Origin: Yoonia sp. I 8.24
GTDB lineage: Bacteria; Pseudomonadota; Alphaproteobacteria; Rhodobacterales; Rhodobacteraceae
Length of the DNA stretch: 64,000 nucleotides
NCBI RefSeq assembly: GCF_022096995.1
Contig: NZ_JACXGQ010000005.1
Location: 248,001-312,000, forward strand
Reading direction: 5' to 3'
Shown here: in pieces, positions 56,491 to 64,000 of the stretch
Layout of the letters: each line of letters opens with the position of its first letter
Numbering within the stretch: position 1 is the first letter of the stretch
The notes under the pieces: model-generated
What the model saw: only the letters and a program-made list of their open reading frames with translations
The model's database searches: none
What the model was told of the DNA's origin: nothing
Position numbers and translations under genes: made by a program

Positions 56491-57882
56491 ATGATGTCGC
56501 AAGATTACATCGTAAAAGATATCGACCTCGCCGCTTTTGGCCGCAAAGAACTGGATATTGCCGAAACTGAAATGCCGGGGCTGATGGCGCTGCGGGCTGA
56601 ATATGGTGAGAGCAAGCCGCTTGCTGGGTCCCGCATCGTTGGGTCGCTACATATGACGATCCAAACCGCCGTGTTAATCGAAACATTGGTCGCGCTGGGC
56701 GCGGACGTACGTTGGGCGTCTTGCAATATCTTTTCAACACAAGATCACGCCGCTGCGGCGATTGCGGCAGGCGGCACGCCTGTATTTGCGATTAAAGGTC
56801 AGTCACTTGTCGAACATTGGGACTATCTTGATCGGTCGTTCCAATTCCCCGACGGCGCGAACATGATCCTGGATGACGGTGGCGATGCGACATTATATAT
56901 CCTGCTGGGTGCGCGCGCCGAAGCTGGCGAAGATGTGCTTTCTGTGCCGACTTCTGAGGAAGAAGAAGCCATTTTTGCGCAAATCAAAAAACGTATGGCC
57001 GAAACACCCGGCTGGTTCACCAAAACACGCGATGCGATCAAAGGCGTCTCTGAAGAAACGACAACGGGTGTTCACCGCCTGTATGACCTGCACAAGAAAG
57101 GCCAGCTTCCTTTCCCCGCAATCAACGTGAACGATTCGGTGACCAAGTCGAAATTCGACAATAAATACGGCTGCAAGGAATCGCTGGTCGACGGTATTCG
57201 CCGTGCGACAGATACGATGCTGGCCGGTAAAGTTGCGGTTGTCTGCGGTTATGGTGACGTTGGCAAAGGCTCAGCTGCGTCGCTGTCCGGCGCTGGTGCG
57301 CGTGTAAAAGTGACCGAAGTTGACCCAATTTGCGCACTTCAGGCTGCGATGGACGGGTTCGAAGTTGTCGTTCTTGAAGATGTCGTCGATAGCGCTGATG
57401 TGTTCATCACAACGACAGGCAACAAAGACGTCATCCGGATCGAGCACATGCGCGAGATGAAGGATATGGCAATCGTTGGGAACATCGGCCACTTCGACAA
57501 TGAAATTCAGGTTGCCGCGCTGAAAAACCACAAATGGACCAACATCAAAGAACAGGTCGACATGATCGAGATGCCGTCGGGCAGCCGTTTGATCTTGCTC
57601 TCTGAGGGGCGTTTGTTGAACCTTGGGAACGCAACCGGTCACCCGTCATTTGTGATGTCCGCATCGTTCACGAACCAAGTTCTGGCGCAGATCGAAATCT
57701 GGACCAAAGGTGATGAATACGCGCCGGGCGTGTTTATCCTGCCCAAGCATTTGGACGAAAAGGTTGCACGTTTGCACCTTGATCGGATCGGCGTGAAGCT
57801 GTCCACACTGCGCAAAGAACAAGCGGATTATATCGGTGTGACCGTCGAAGGGCCGTTTAAGCCTGAACACTACCGCTACTAA
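56491..57882 (+). CDS. ahcY: Adenosylhomocysteinase
   Basis: 463 residues (ATG at 56491; the ATG at 56494 is an equal alternative, with AGGAG 5 or 8 bases upstream). It hydrolyses S-adenosylhomocysteine to homocysteine and adenosine, in the SAM cycle. [25 protein letters not shown] region (here [12 protein letters not shown]), the NAD-binding [11 protein letters not shown], and the C-terminal LKPEHYRY ending. No SAH riboswitch fold is apparent in the 107 upstream bases. Confidence 0.97.
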   Translation: MMSQDYIVKDIDLAAFGRKELDIAETEMPGLMALRAEYGESKPLAGSRIVGSLHMTIQTAVLIETLVALGADVRWASCNIFSTQDHAAAAIAAGGTPVFAIKGQSLVEHWDYLDRSFQFPDGANMILDDGGDATLYILLGARAEAGEDVLSVPTSEEEEAIFAQIKKRMAETPGWFTKTRDAIKGVSEETTTGVHRLYDLHKKGQLPFPAINVNDSVTKSKFDNKYGCKESLVDGIRRATDTMLAGKVAVVCGYGDVGKGSAASLSGAGARVKVTEVDPICALQAAMDGFEVVVLEDVVDSADVFITTTGNKDVIRIEHMREMKDMAIVGNIGHFDNEIQVAALKNHKWTNIKEQVDMIEMPSGSRLILLSEGRLLNLGNATGHPSFVMSASFTNQVLAQIEIWTKGDEYAPGVFILPKHLDEKVARLHLDRIGVKLSTLRKEQADYIGVTVEGPFKPEHYRY

Positions 57883-57888
57883 GCGATC

Positions 57889-58659
57889 ATGCGGCACAGC
57901 ATTCGTCAGGCGAAGGCCCAGGCCGCAGAAAAAAGTAAAAAGCGCGACCATCCCATTTTGCGTGGGGCGGTTGCGTTTTTCTTTGCAATCACGCTGATAG
58001 CGGGCGGTTATGGAATGTTTGTTCATCCTGAAACCCCGTTGCCACGGGCATGGAATCCAATGCAGCCGCTGCGTATTGATGACCAGATCACACCACTAAC
58101 AGCGTGGAAGCTATCGCGCGCATCGGATGATCCGGCGCTATGTCTTGCTGCACTAGATGGGTATGCGTCGTTTACACCGATGAACGACATGGTGATTTCC
58201 GATCAGTGTCATATCCAAGATAGGGTGACGCTATCCGCGGTCGGGCAAGCCAAACTGGACGAGGTCGAAACAAGGTGCGCAATCGCGCTGCGGTTGGCGA
58301 TGTGGGAACACCACAGTTTGCAACCCGCCGCACAGCAGTTTTTGAGTGCGACCGTGCAGTCGATCACCCAGATTGGTAGCTACAACTGCCGTGCGATACG
58401 GACACTTGAGGGCACTAGTACAAGGATGAGCACCCACGCCACCGCCGAGGCGATTGATATCAGTGGGTTTCAGTTCGCTAACGGGGAACGGATATCTTTG
58501 CTCCGTGATTGGGATGGGAATACACCCCAAGCGCAGTTTCTTCGGGCCGCCCGGGACGGCGCTTGCAGCTTTTTCAAGCTTACGCTCTCACCGGACTATA
58601 ACGCGCTTCATGCCGACCATTTTCACCTGCAATCGCGGGGCTGGGGGTTGTGTCGCTGA
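57889..58659 (+). CDS. Extensin-like C-terminal domain protein
   Basis: 256 residues. N-terminal basic stretch and one membrane helix (about 26-45), then the Extensin_C domain: YNCRAIR, STHATAEAIDISGF and the ending YNALHADHFHLQ with conserved His and Asp. These resemble D-Ala-D-Ala-peptidase (VanY-like) metal residues, so a cell-wall hydrolase role is possible. Lies 6 bases after ahcY, probably by read-through. Confidence 0.85.
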   Translation: MRHSIRQAKAQAAEKSKKRDHPILRGAVAFFFAITLIAGGYGMFVHPETPLPRAWNPMQPLRIDDQITPLTAWKLSRASDDPALCLAALDGYASFTPMNDMVISDQCHIQDRVTLSAVGQAKLDEVETRCAIALRLAMWEHHSLQPAAQQFLSATVQSITQIGSYNCRAIRTLEGTSTRMSTHATAEAIDISGFQFANGERISLLRDWDGNTPQAQFLRAARDGACSFFKLTLSPDYNALHADHFHLQSRGWGLCR

Positions 58660-58786
58660 CGGCGAAAGATTGCCGCATGTAGGGTTTTTTCTTTACGAGC
58701 AACAATATCCCCCGTTAACGTGCAGCCAGCGCAGCAAAAATATGCGGCGTCGATCAATTCAAAATATCAACACTGGGGACAATTTC

Positions 58787-59128
58787 ATGGGTAAACGAGA
58801 CGATTTAATCGCAAAATACGCAGACGACCTGAAAAACAAATGCGGCATCACGCCGGATATGGATTTGCTGACGAAGGTTACAATCGGCTGCGGCCCTGCG
58901 ATCTATAACGCCGACGCGTCAACCGTTGCCGCCAGCCAACCCGATGAAATTGAGACAGTAAAAAACAATTTCCTGATCAAGAAGCTTGGCCTCAAAGACA
59001 GTGCCGAACTTGATACAGCCATTGATTCCGTGCTGACTACTTATGGCCAATCAGAGCGCAACAAATACCGCGCGGTTGTGTACTACATGCTAACAAAGCA
59101 TTTCGGCAAAGAGGCCATCTACGGATAA
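58787..59128 (+). CDS. DUF2853 family protein
   Basis: 113 residues from the ATG at 58787, preceded by GGGGA. Small helical, acidic/basic soluble protein (MGKRDDLIAKYADDLKNK..., ending in YYMLTKHFGKEAIYG). Matches DUF2853; the function is not known. It is separated by 127 bases from the extensin-like gene and has its own terminator, so it is likely monocistronic. Confidence 0.85.
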   Translation: MGKRDDLIAKYADDLKNKCGITPDMDLLTKVTIGCGPAIYNADASTVAASQPDEIETVKNNFLIKKLGLKDSAELDTAIDSVLTTYGQSERNKYRAVVYYMLTKHFGKEAIYG

Positions 59129-59150
59129 GTCTTTGTTATTACGTTAAGAT

Positions 59151-59172
59151 ACGCCCGCCAATGCGCGGGCGT
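59151..59172 (+). terminator. Intrinsic terminator after DUF2853 gene
   Basis: ACGCCCGC (59151-59158) and GCGGGCGT (59165-59172), six-base loop, followed by TTTT. Starts 22 bases after the stop codon. Confidence 0.85.
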
Positions 59173-59250
59173 TTTGCATTTGAACTAAATGCGCTGCGCT
59201 AAGTCTTTGCCAGATACTGCGCTTTGCGGTTAGGTAGTGATCAGGATCAG

Positions 59251-59264
59251 TAGGTCCGGACCTA
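59251..59264. repeat. Perfect 14-bp palindrome TAGGTCCGGACCTA
   Basis: A perfect 14-base palindrome in the 168-base gap between the DUF2853 and DUF1761 genes, flanked by two hairpins. Its reason is not known; it could be an operator for a homodimeric regulator or part of a short transcript ending at the hairpin at 59306-59342. Confidence 0.6.
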
Positions 59265-59305
59265 GATATTCAGATGCGTGTGGTGGCTTAGGAGCACGCG
59301 GGGTG

Positions 59306-59340
59306 AAAAGGGGGTTCGGGCTATGTCTGAGCCCCCTTTT
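59306..59340. terminator. Bidirectional hairpin terminator next to DUF1761 gene
   Basis: AAAAGGGGG (59306-59314) pairs with CCCCCTTTT (59332-59340), with an internal bulge and a long loop; T-runs on either strand. It follows the minus-strand DUF1761 stop directly and could also end a plus-strand transcript of the intergenic region. Confidence 0.7.
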
Positions 59341-59736
59341 TTAAAACAGCGTTAATACCAAACCGATGATGGCCGCAGCTGCTGTCGCATAGCCACCATC
59401 GATTACGGCAAGCTTCCATGGCCTATCAGAATAGCCCGTGTTGATGAAAATCCACGGCGTAATAAGAAACAGCCCAATACCTAGCCCGGCTTGCAGCCCT
59501 TTGCCCGCTGTTTCGATTCCCGAAAGTGCAAAAATATGCCGTGTCATCCCTGCGACAAGCAGAATGCAGATGAATGAAACGATGTAGGGCGTCGGATTCG
59601 ATCCGTTTTCAGGTTTTCCGTCTGCCCCAATCTTGATGCCTGCCGCTGCCATCCATGGTTTTGCAAGCACCATGTAATAGGCTGCGCCAAATGCAAATGC
59701 CGCGATTGTCGCGACGACAATTGAAAGAATAGCCAT
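59341..59736 (-). CDS. DUF1761 family membrane protein
   Basis: 131 residues with four predicted helices (about 4-24, 50-70, 82-102, 112-130), a short periplasmic or cytoplasmic stretch GADGKPENGSNPTPY, and the usual N-terminal AAYYMVLAKPWM motif. The function of DUF1761 is unknown. Downstream of EVE with 48 bases between, possibly co-transcribed. Confidence 0.85.
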   Translation of the reverse strand: MAILSIVVATIAAFAFGAAYYMVLAKPWMAAAGIKIGADGKPENGSNPTPYIVSFICILLVAGMTRHIFALSGIETAGKGLQAGLGIGLFLITPWIFINTGYSDRPWKLAVIDGGYATAAAAIIGLVLTLF

Positions 59737-59784
59737 TGATAACCTCCCGTTTGGTGGGATTATGCGGCGCTTTGCCCCGTCACG

Positions 59785-60204
59785 CTAGGGTTTTGTGTTT
59801 CCAAGCGCGCAGACGATATCCCATTCTGTATCGGTGACGGGCTGCACAGATAGGCGCGAAGACTTTACCAGCGCCATGTCCTGCAAGCGCGCGTCTTCTT
59901 TGATTTGCGCAAGGGTGACTGGGGTTATGAAGGGGCGGATCGCTTTGATATCCACACACTCCCAGCGCGGGTCATCGGTGGTGCTGTCTTGGTGGGCTTC
60001 GGCACACACCTCGACAATGCCAACGATCTCAAGCCCGCTACGTGAGTGGTAGAAAAACCCCCGATCGCCCAGCTTCATCGCGCGCATGTTGTTGCGCGCT
60101 TGGTAGTTGCGCACACCGTCCCACTCTTCTCCGGCCTCACCTTTGGCGACCTGTTTGTCCCAACCCCAAACGTCAGGTTCAGATTTGAACAGCCAATATG
60201 CCAT
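59785..60204 (-). CDS. EVE-domain protein
   Basis: 139 residues, a single EVE domain: YWLFKSEPDVW at the start, WDGVRNYQARNNMRAMKLGDRGFFYHS in the middle. EVE is PUA-related and binds modified nucleotides or RNA. It overlaps the YciI gene by one base (TAATG), in the tsaD-gpsA-yciI-EVE run. Confidence 0.9.
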   Translation of the reverse strand: MAYWLFKSEPDVWGWDKQVAKGEAGEEWDGVRNYQARNNMRAMKLGDRGFFYHSRSGLEIVGIVEVCAEAHQDSTTDDPRWECVDIKAIRPFITPVTLAQIKEDARLQDMALVKSSRLSVQPVTDTEWDIVCALGNTKP

Positions 60205-60476
60205 TAGCCGACGACCTTTTTCCAGGCTTGGATCCGCACGTCGCTGAAAAGCCCAGCTTTGGCATAAGGATCATTGTCGGCCCAGGCTTGGGCTGCGGCC
60301 AAATCAGCGACCTCTAGCACAATAAGAGACCCGCACATTTGATCGCCGTTGTCTAAAAATGGCCCGGCCATCTCGACAACGCCCGTATCCGCAATATAGG
60401 CCAAATGTGCGTCGCGATTATCAAGCCGTACCTGTAGTGCGCCGGGTTTATCTGTCGTCATGAGTGCAAAACGCAT
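60204..60476 (-). CDS. YciI-like protein
   Basis: 90 residues with the YciI fold: LAYIADTGVVEMAGPFLDNGDQMCGSLIVLEVADLAAAQAWADNDPYAKAG pattern, including the conserved DPY. Small enzymes of this type are thought to be dehydratase- or hydrolase-like, but the substrate is unknown. Directly adjacent to gpsA on the upstream side and overlapping EVE. Confidence 0.88.
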   Translation of the reverse strand: MRFALMTTDKPGALQVRLDNRDAHLAYIADTGVVEMAGPFLDNGDQMCGSLIVLEVADLAAAQAWADNDPYAKAGLFSDVRIQAWKKVVG

Positions 60477-61439
60477 TTATTCTTCCTTTAGTGGTCGTGA
60501 TAGCAGTGCATTTAGCGCGCGCATCACATCGGTTTTATCTTCGGTCAGATCTGCGACAACTGTGCAGATTGGCATATCAATGTCTAGGTCGCGCGCAAGT
60601 TGGCGCACGGCACGCGCGGTTGCAGCCCCTTCGACAGTGGTGTCACTGTCAAAGCTTTCACCACGCCCAAGAGCGAGCCCATAGCGAAAATTGCGTGATT
60701 GTTCAGAGGTGCACGTCAGCACCAGATCACCAAAACCGGATAGCCCAGACAGCGTATCCGCTTGCCCACCCAATTCGGTGGCGAGCCGCTGCATTTCGGG
60801 AAACCCGCGAGTGATCAAAGCCGCGCGGGCACTTTCGCCAAGCCCGGCGCCAATGGCCACGCCTGATGCGATTGCCATCACGTTTTTCAGCGCGCCACCC
60901 AATTCCGCGCCCACTGTGTCTGTCGTTCTGTAAATCCGTAGTGATGTGGTCGAAAGTGCGGTTTGCAAAATTGCCCCAAGTGCATCATCTGCACATGCAA
61001 GCGTCAGCGCCGTTGGCAGCCCGCGCGCAATATCCGCCGCAAAGCTGGGTCCGGTTAGCATGGCTGCGGTTGCATCCGGCACGAGATCGCGGATCGTGCT
61101 GGCGGGACCCGTCATGCGGGTCAGGTCGATGCCCTTGCAACAGGCCACAAGGTACTTGCCAGACAGCTGGGCAGCATGGGTATTCAAGAACGCAGGCAAG
61201 GTTTGTGCCGGGATTGCCAACAACAAGGTGTCGCAGCTAAAAACAGTCTCTAACTTAGCTGAAATAGATATATTTTTGGGTAAGGTTACACCGGGCAGTT
61301 TGGCGTTGCCACGCGTGGTTTGCATTGCTGTGACAGCATCGGCATTCCGCGCCCAAAGCGCGATGTCATTACCATCAAGCGCAAGCGCCACCCCAAGTGC
61401 AGTGCCAAACGCACCGCCACCAACGATCCCAATCTTCAT
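60477..61439 (-). CDS. gpsA: Glycerol-3-phosphate dehydrogenase [NAD(P)+]
   Basis: 320 residues. It reduces dihydroxyacetone phosphate to glycerol-3-phosphate for phospholipid synthesis. NAD site GGGAFGTAL (7-15), ACCKGIDL with the catalytic lysine, and [11 protein letters not shown]. Start overlaps the tsaD stop by four bases (ATGA). Confidence 0.95.
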   Translation of the reverse strand: MKIGIVGGGAFGTALGVALALDGNDIALWARNADAVTAMQTTRGNAKLPGVTLPKNISISAKLETVFSCDTLLLAIPAQTLPAFLNTHAAQLSGKYLVACCKGIDLTRMTGPASTIRDLVPDATAAMLTGPSFAADIARGLPTALTLACADDALGAILQTALSTTSLRIYRTTDTVGAELGGALKNVMAIASGVAIGAGLGESARAALITRGFPEMQRLATELGGQADTLSGLSGFGDLVLTCTSEQSRNFRYGLALGRGESFDSDTTVEGAATARAVRQLARDLDIDMPICTVVADLTEDKTDVMRALNALLSRPLKEE

Positions 61440-62512
61440 GCCTTCGCCCCTTTTTTTCCCGATCCGAGCATGGGCGCCGCCCGTTGGTCAAGCGGCCATC
61501 GCGGGCGCGCCGAAAGCGTCAAATCATCACGGTGCCCCGCTTGCATCATTTCGATCCCGGCATAGGCGATCATCGCGGCGTTATCAGTGCATAAATTCAG
61601 CGGTGGTGCGACAAAATCAGTGTCTAATTCAGCGCAAACCTGCATTAGTCCATCCCGGATGGCCCCGTTTGCAGCGACCCCACCTGCAATGGCAAAACTG
61701 CGTTTTTCTGGGTTCAACGCCAGATAGGCCTGCATTGCACGGCGTGTTTTTTCGATCAAAACGTCAGTGACCGCTGATTGGAAGCCCGCGCAAAGGTCGG
61801 CTTGATCTTGCGGGGTTAACCCGCCTTTTTCGGCAACGACACTATCACGGGCGCGCAAGATCGCGGTTTTGAGCCCGGAAAATGACATATCGCATCCCGG
61901 TTGGTTCAATAGCGGTCGCGGGAGCTTGAACCGTTTTGCATTGCCTGCTGCCGCCGCTTTTTCAACCGATGGCCCACCGGGTTGCGGCAGGCCTAAAATG
62001 CGCGCGGTTTTGTCAAAGGCTTCGCCGGGGGCGTCATCAATTGTGCCGCCGATGCGTTGATAGGTGTCATGAGATTCGGCAATCAGAAACTGACAATGTC
62101 CGCCTGATACAAGTAGCATCAAATAGGGGTAGGGCACTTGATCAGTCAGACGGGGTGTTAATGCGTGCCCGGCAAGATGGTTCACGCCGATCAATGGCAA
62201 GCCTGTCGCGGCGGATAATCCTTTGGCACACATCACGCCAGACAGGACACCGCCAATCAAACCGGGGCCAGCAGTGACAGCGATTCCATCCAATTCAGGC
62301 AGTGTTAGACCCGATTTTTGCAATGCCTCTTCGATACAAAGATCCAGTTTTTCGGCATGGGCGCGGGCTGCAATTTCAGGAACCACGCCACCAAAATCGG
62401 CGTGCAGCGCCGTCTGCCCATACACCACAGAGGCAAGCACATCCGTGCCACGTACCACGGCGGCGGCGGTATCATCGCAGCTGCTTTCTATTCCAAGGAG
62501 GGTCAGGGTCAT
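61436..62512 (-). CDS. tsaD: tRNA N6-adenosine threonylcarbamoyltransferase TsaD
   Basis: 358 residues from the ATG at 62512 ([15 protein letters not shown]); the frame open to 62569 adds non-conserved residues. TsaD transfers threonylcarbamoyl to A37 of tRNAs reading ANN codons. The metal-binding HLAGHAL, the ATPase loop [17 protein letters not shown] and [14 protein letters not shown] are in place. First gene of the tsaD-gpsA-yciI-EVE operon, divergent from hemD. Confidence 0.96.
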   Translation of the reverse strand: MTLTLLGIESSCDDTAAAVVRGTDVLASVVYGQTALHADFGGVVPEIAARAHAEKLDLCIEEALQKSGLTLPELDGIAVTAGPGLIGGVLSGVMCAKGLSAATGLPLIGVNHLAGHALTPRLTDQVPYPYLMLLVSGGHCQFLIAESHDTYQRIGGTIDDAPGEAFDKTARILGLPQPGGPSVEKAAAAGNAKRFKLPRPLLNQPGCDMSFSGLKTAILRARDSVVAEKGGLTPQDQADLCAGFQSAVTDVLIEKTRRAMQAYLALNPEKRSFAIAGGVAANGAIRDGLMQVCAELDTDFVAPPLNLCTDNAAMIAYAGIEMMQAGHRDDLTLSARPRWPLDQRAAPMLGSGKKGAKA

Positions 62513-62579
62513 GTGCGGCTCTTTGCTTGTGTGTGCCAGGCAGGTAACATCGCGCGACACTCCGAACAATGGTGAGCAG

Positions 62580-63293
62580 ATGACCCCGACCCTGATCCTG
62601 ACAAGACCCGCGCCAATCGCACAGGTGTTTGCGGATCAATTGCGCCACAGATTTGGCGATCAGGTTCGGGTTATTACGTCGCCTCTTATTGAAATTGTAC
62701 CGGTGCCGATAACCGAAGATCTGTCCGAAATCACCGGGGTTATCTTTACCTCTGCGCAGGCGGTAGATGCGCCGGCGCTACCCCGCGGTTTGACCGCATG
62801 GTGCGTTGGCCCCAAGACGACCGAACGGGCAAAAAGCGCGGGGTTCGCGACAATCACGGGGCCAGGCGATGCAGCCGGTTTGGCGCAGATGATTGTGCAC
62901 GCCGCGCCCTGCGGCCGATTGGCGCATATTCGGGGGCGCCATGTGCAAGAAAACGTCGCACGGCAGCTGAACGAATCTGGCATCCCATGTGCGGATATTA
63001 TTGCCTATGATCAGCGCCCCCTTACGCTGTCTGGCGAAGCGAAAAATGCGCTAAAAGGGAAGCTTCCTGTCGTATTACCCCTGTTTTCTGCGCGTACAGC
63101 CACCATATTGAAAGAACAGGGGCCATTTTCTGCGCCTCTACACGTTGTCGTAATGAGTGAGCAGATAAAACGGGCGGTGGGTCGCATGAATGCACAAACG
63201 ACCGGCATCGCTGCGCAACCCAGTGGAAATGCGATGGTTGACGCGACCGTTGCACGGCTGGATGCGCTATTGAAAGACAATACCGACGGTTGA
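62580..63293 (+). CDS. hemD: Uroporphyrinogen-III synthase
   Basis: 237 residues from the ATG at 62580 ([10 protein letters not shown]). Makes uroporphyrinogen III, closing the tetrapyrrole ring. HemD is poorly conserved; the call rests on [15 protein letters not shown] at the start, [29 protein letters not shown] and [11 protein letters not shown]. The next gene is the mitofilin-like gene, the normal neighbour in Rhodobacteraceae. No hemC is adjacent. Confidence 0.87.
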   Translation: MTPTLILTRPAPIAQVFADQLRHRFGDQVRVITSPLIEIVPVPITEDLSEITGVIFTSAQAVDAPALPRGLTAWCVGPKTTERAKSAGFATITGPGDAAGLAQMIVHAAPCGRLAHIRGRHVQENVARQLNESGIPCADIIAYDQRPLTLSGEAKNALKGKLPVVLPLFSARTATILKEQGPFSAPLHVVVMSEQIKRAVGRMNAQTTGIAAQPSGNAMVDATVARLDALLKDNTDG

Positions 63294-63368
63294 GAGCATC
63301 TCATCTCCGGGGTAAAGTAAGTGAATATTGGCGTAAACTGCGAGTCTGTTCGCTGGAAGGGTATTATT

Positions 63369-64000
63369 GTGGCAAAACAGCCATCCAAAAAGGCGCAAAA
63401 AGCACCGGAAAACGCGGCAACAGAAGCGTTGGGCGACGCAAAACCCCATATTGATTCTATCCCGGCCGAAGTTTACGCAACGGAATCTGCGCAGGCACAG
63501 TCTGTGCCACTAGAACCTACGCCAGCAGTTGCAGAACCAGAGCCAACGCCCGAACCTCGACCGCAGCCTGTCCCGGAAAAGCGTGCCAGCGGGTTTATGC
63601 CTCTGCTGCTCGGTGGCTTGATCGCTGGCGCGATTGGGTTTGGTGTTGCATCTTTGACGAAACCAACCGCCGATACGTCTTATGCTGATCAGCTTGCAAC
63701 TCAGGCGGGTGAAATTGATAGTTTGCGTCAGCAAATCGCGGGAATTCCCGATGTTGATTTATCGGGCGTGACGACAGCTCAGGACGAAATTTCGGTTGTA
63801 ATAGGTGCGCTTGAATCTGACGTGACCTCCGCGCTTGATGCTCTTTCAGAACGGGTCACAACGCTTGAAAATCAGCCACGTATTGTTGGCGAAGGTGCGG
63901 CACCTGCAACCGCTGCCTATCAGGCAGAGCTTGACGCGCTACGCGCCCAAATCGACGATATGACTAATATCGCCGAAACGCAGTTGGAAGCAGCCCGTGC
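63369..64000 (+). CDS. Mitofilin-like (COG4223) membrane protein, 3' end cut off by window
   Basis: 210 codons visible, running off the window end; start GTG at 63369 with GGAAGGG upstream. The N-terminal region is Pro/Glu/Ala-rich (about 40-75), then one membrane helix near 80-100 (FMPLLLGGLIAGAIGFGV), then a coiled-coil region typical of mitofilin-like alphaproteobacterial proteins. Such proteins are related to mitochondrial Mic60, which shapes inner membranes. Its place downstream of hemD matches relatives, so the family call is moderately firm. Confidence 0.8.
   Translation, partial: MAKQPSKKAQKAPENAATEALGDAKPHIDSIPAEVYATESAQAQSVPLEPTPAVAEPEPTPEPRPQPVPEKRASGFMPLLLGGLIAGAIGFGVASLTKPTADTSYADQLATQAGEIDSLRQQIAGIPDVDLSGVTTAQDEISVVIGALESDVTSALDALSERVTTLENQPRIVGEGAAPATAAYQAELDALRAQIDDMTNIAETQLEAAR

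Noticed and set aside
58660..58786. Weak hairpin plus T-run after the extensin-like gene
   Set aside because: Only a four-base stem well separated from the T-run; not convincing as a terminator.
1..64000. Search for CRISPR arrays, insertion sequences, integrases or prophage genes
   Set aside because: No regularly spaced repeats, transposase or phage genes were found.

Overview
The window looks like chromosome of an alphaproteobacterium of the Rhodobacteraceae (Roseobacter group). Reasons: the rimP-nusA-ylxR/L7Ae-infB block; fused DppD-DppF-type transporters; hemH beside a NDUFAF5-like methyltransferase, comF and grxC; hemD followed by a mitofilin-like (COG4223) gene; a sigma-32 promoter of alphaproteobacterial form; and a CtrA-type site. 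GC content is moderate, coding is dense and strand switches are frequent. I see no rRNA, confident tRNA, insertion sequence, prophage or CRISPR. No gene-free stretch exceeds about 235 bases.

Layout. 1-4466: two-gene ABC exporter and a 4Fe-4S RNA methyltransferase. 4556-7553: envelope group of L,D-transpeptidase, CAP lipoprotein, second L,D-transpeptidase and a soluble Hanks-type kinase. 7774-11994: hemH, methyltransferase, comF, grxC, nitrilase, MarR. 11972-13962: UDP-xylose synthase plus a GT90 glycosyltransferase. 14030-15821: ubiG and prolyl iminopeptidase. 15891-21337: peptide-type ABC importer. 21567-22208: lone NYN-domain nuclease-like gene with its own promoter and a structured leader. 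22336-27670: rimP-nusA-ylxR-infB. 27725-30184: mutT, argJ, parvulin. 30369-34106: secA and an unknown exported protein. 34103-38059: radC, dnaJ, dnaK. 38272-46960: surface-glycan region (ABC-2 permease; cysQ, kdsB, galU, two GT2-type transferases, a GT14 transferase, a two-domain sulfotransferase). 46957-51704: ptsN, hpf, lptB-lptA-lptC-kdsD, rnd. 51765-55308: GGDEF/EAL protein divergent from a polysaccharide export (OPX) lipoprotein, with a CtrA-type box between them. 55305-59736: GNAT, HD hydrolase, ahcY, extensin-like, DUF2853, DUF1761. 59785-62512: EVE, YciI, gpsA, tsaD. 62580-64000: hemD and a mitofilin-like gene cut by the window end.

How the genes fit together. The strongest theme is surface polysaccharide. 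GalU (UDP-glucose), KdsB and KdsD (CMP-Kdo), four glycosyltransferases, an UDP-xylose synthase, a sulfotransferase, a KpsM-like permease and an OPX protein are spread over about 43 kb. CysQ, which removes the PAP by-product of sulfotransferases, lies at the head of the same-strand run that ends in the sulfotransferase, which suggests a sulfated glycan. The OPX gene shares its upstream region with a c-di-GMP enzyme and a CtrA-type site, suggesting cell-cycle or lifestyle control of export. Most other genes are housekeeping. All family names rest on reading motifs by eye; no database search was run.
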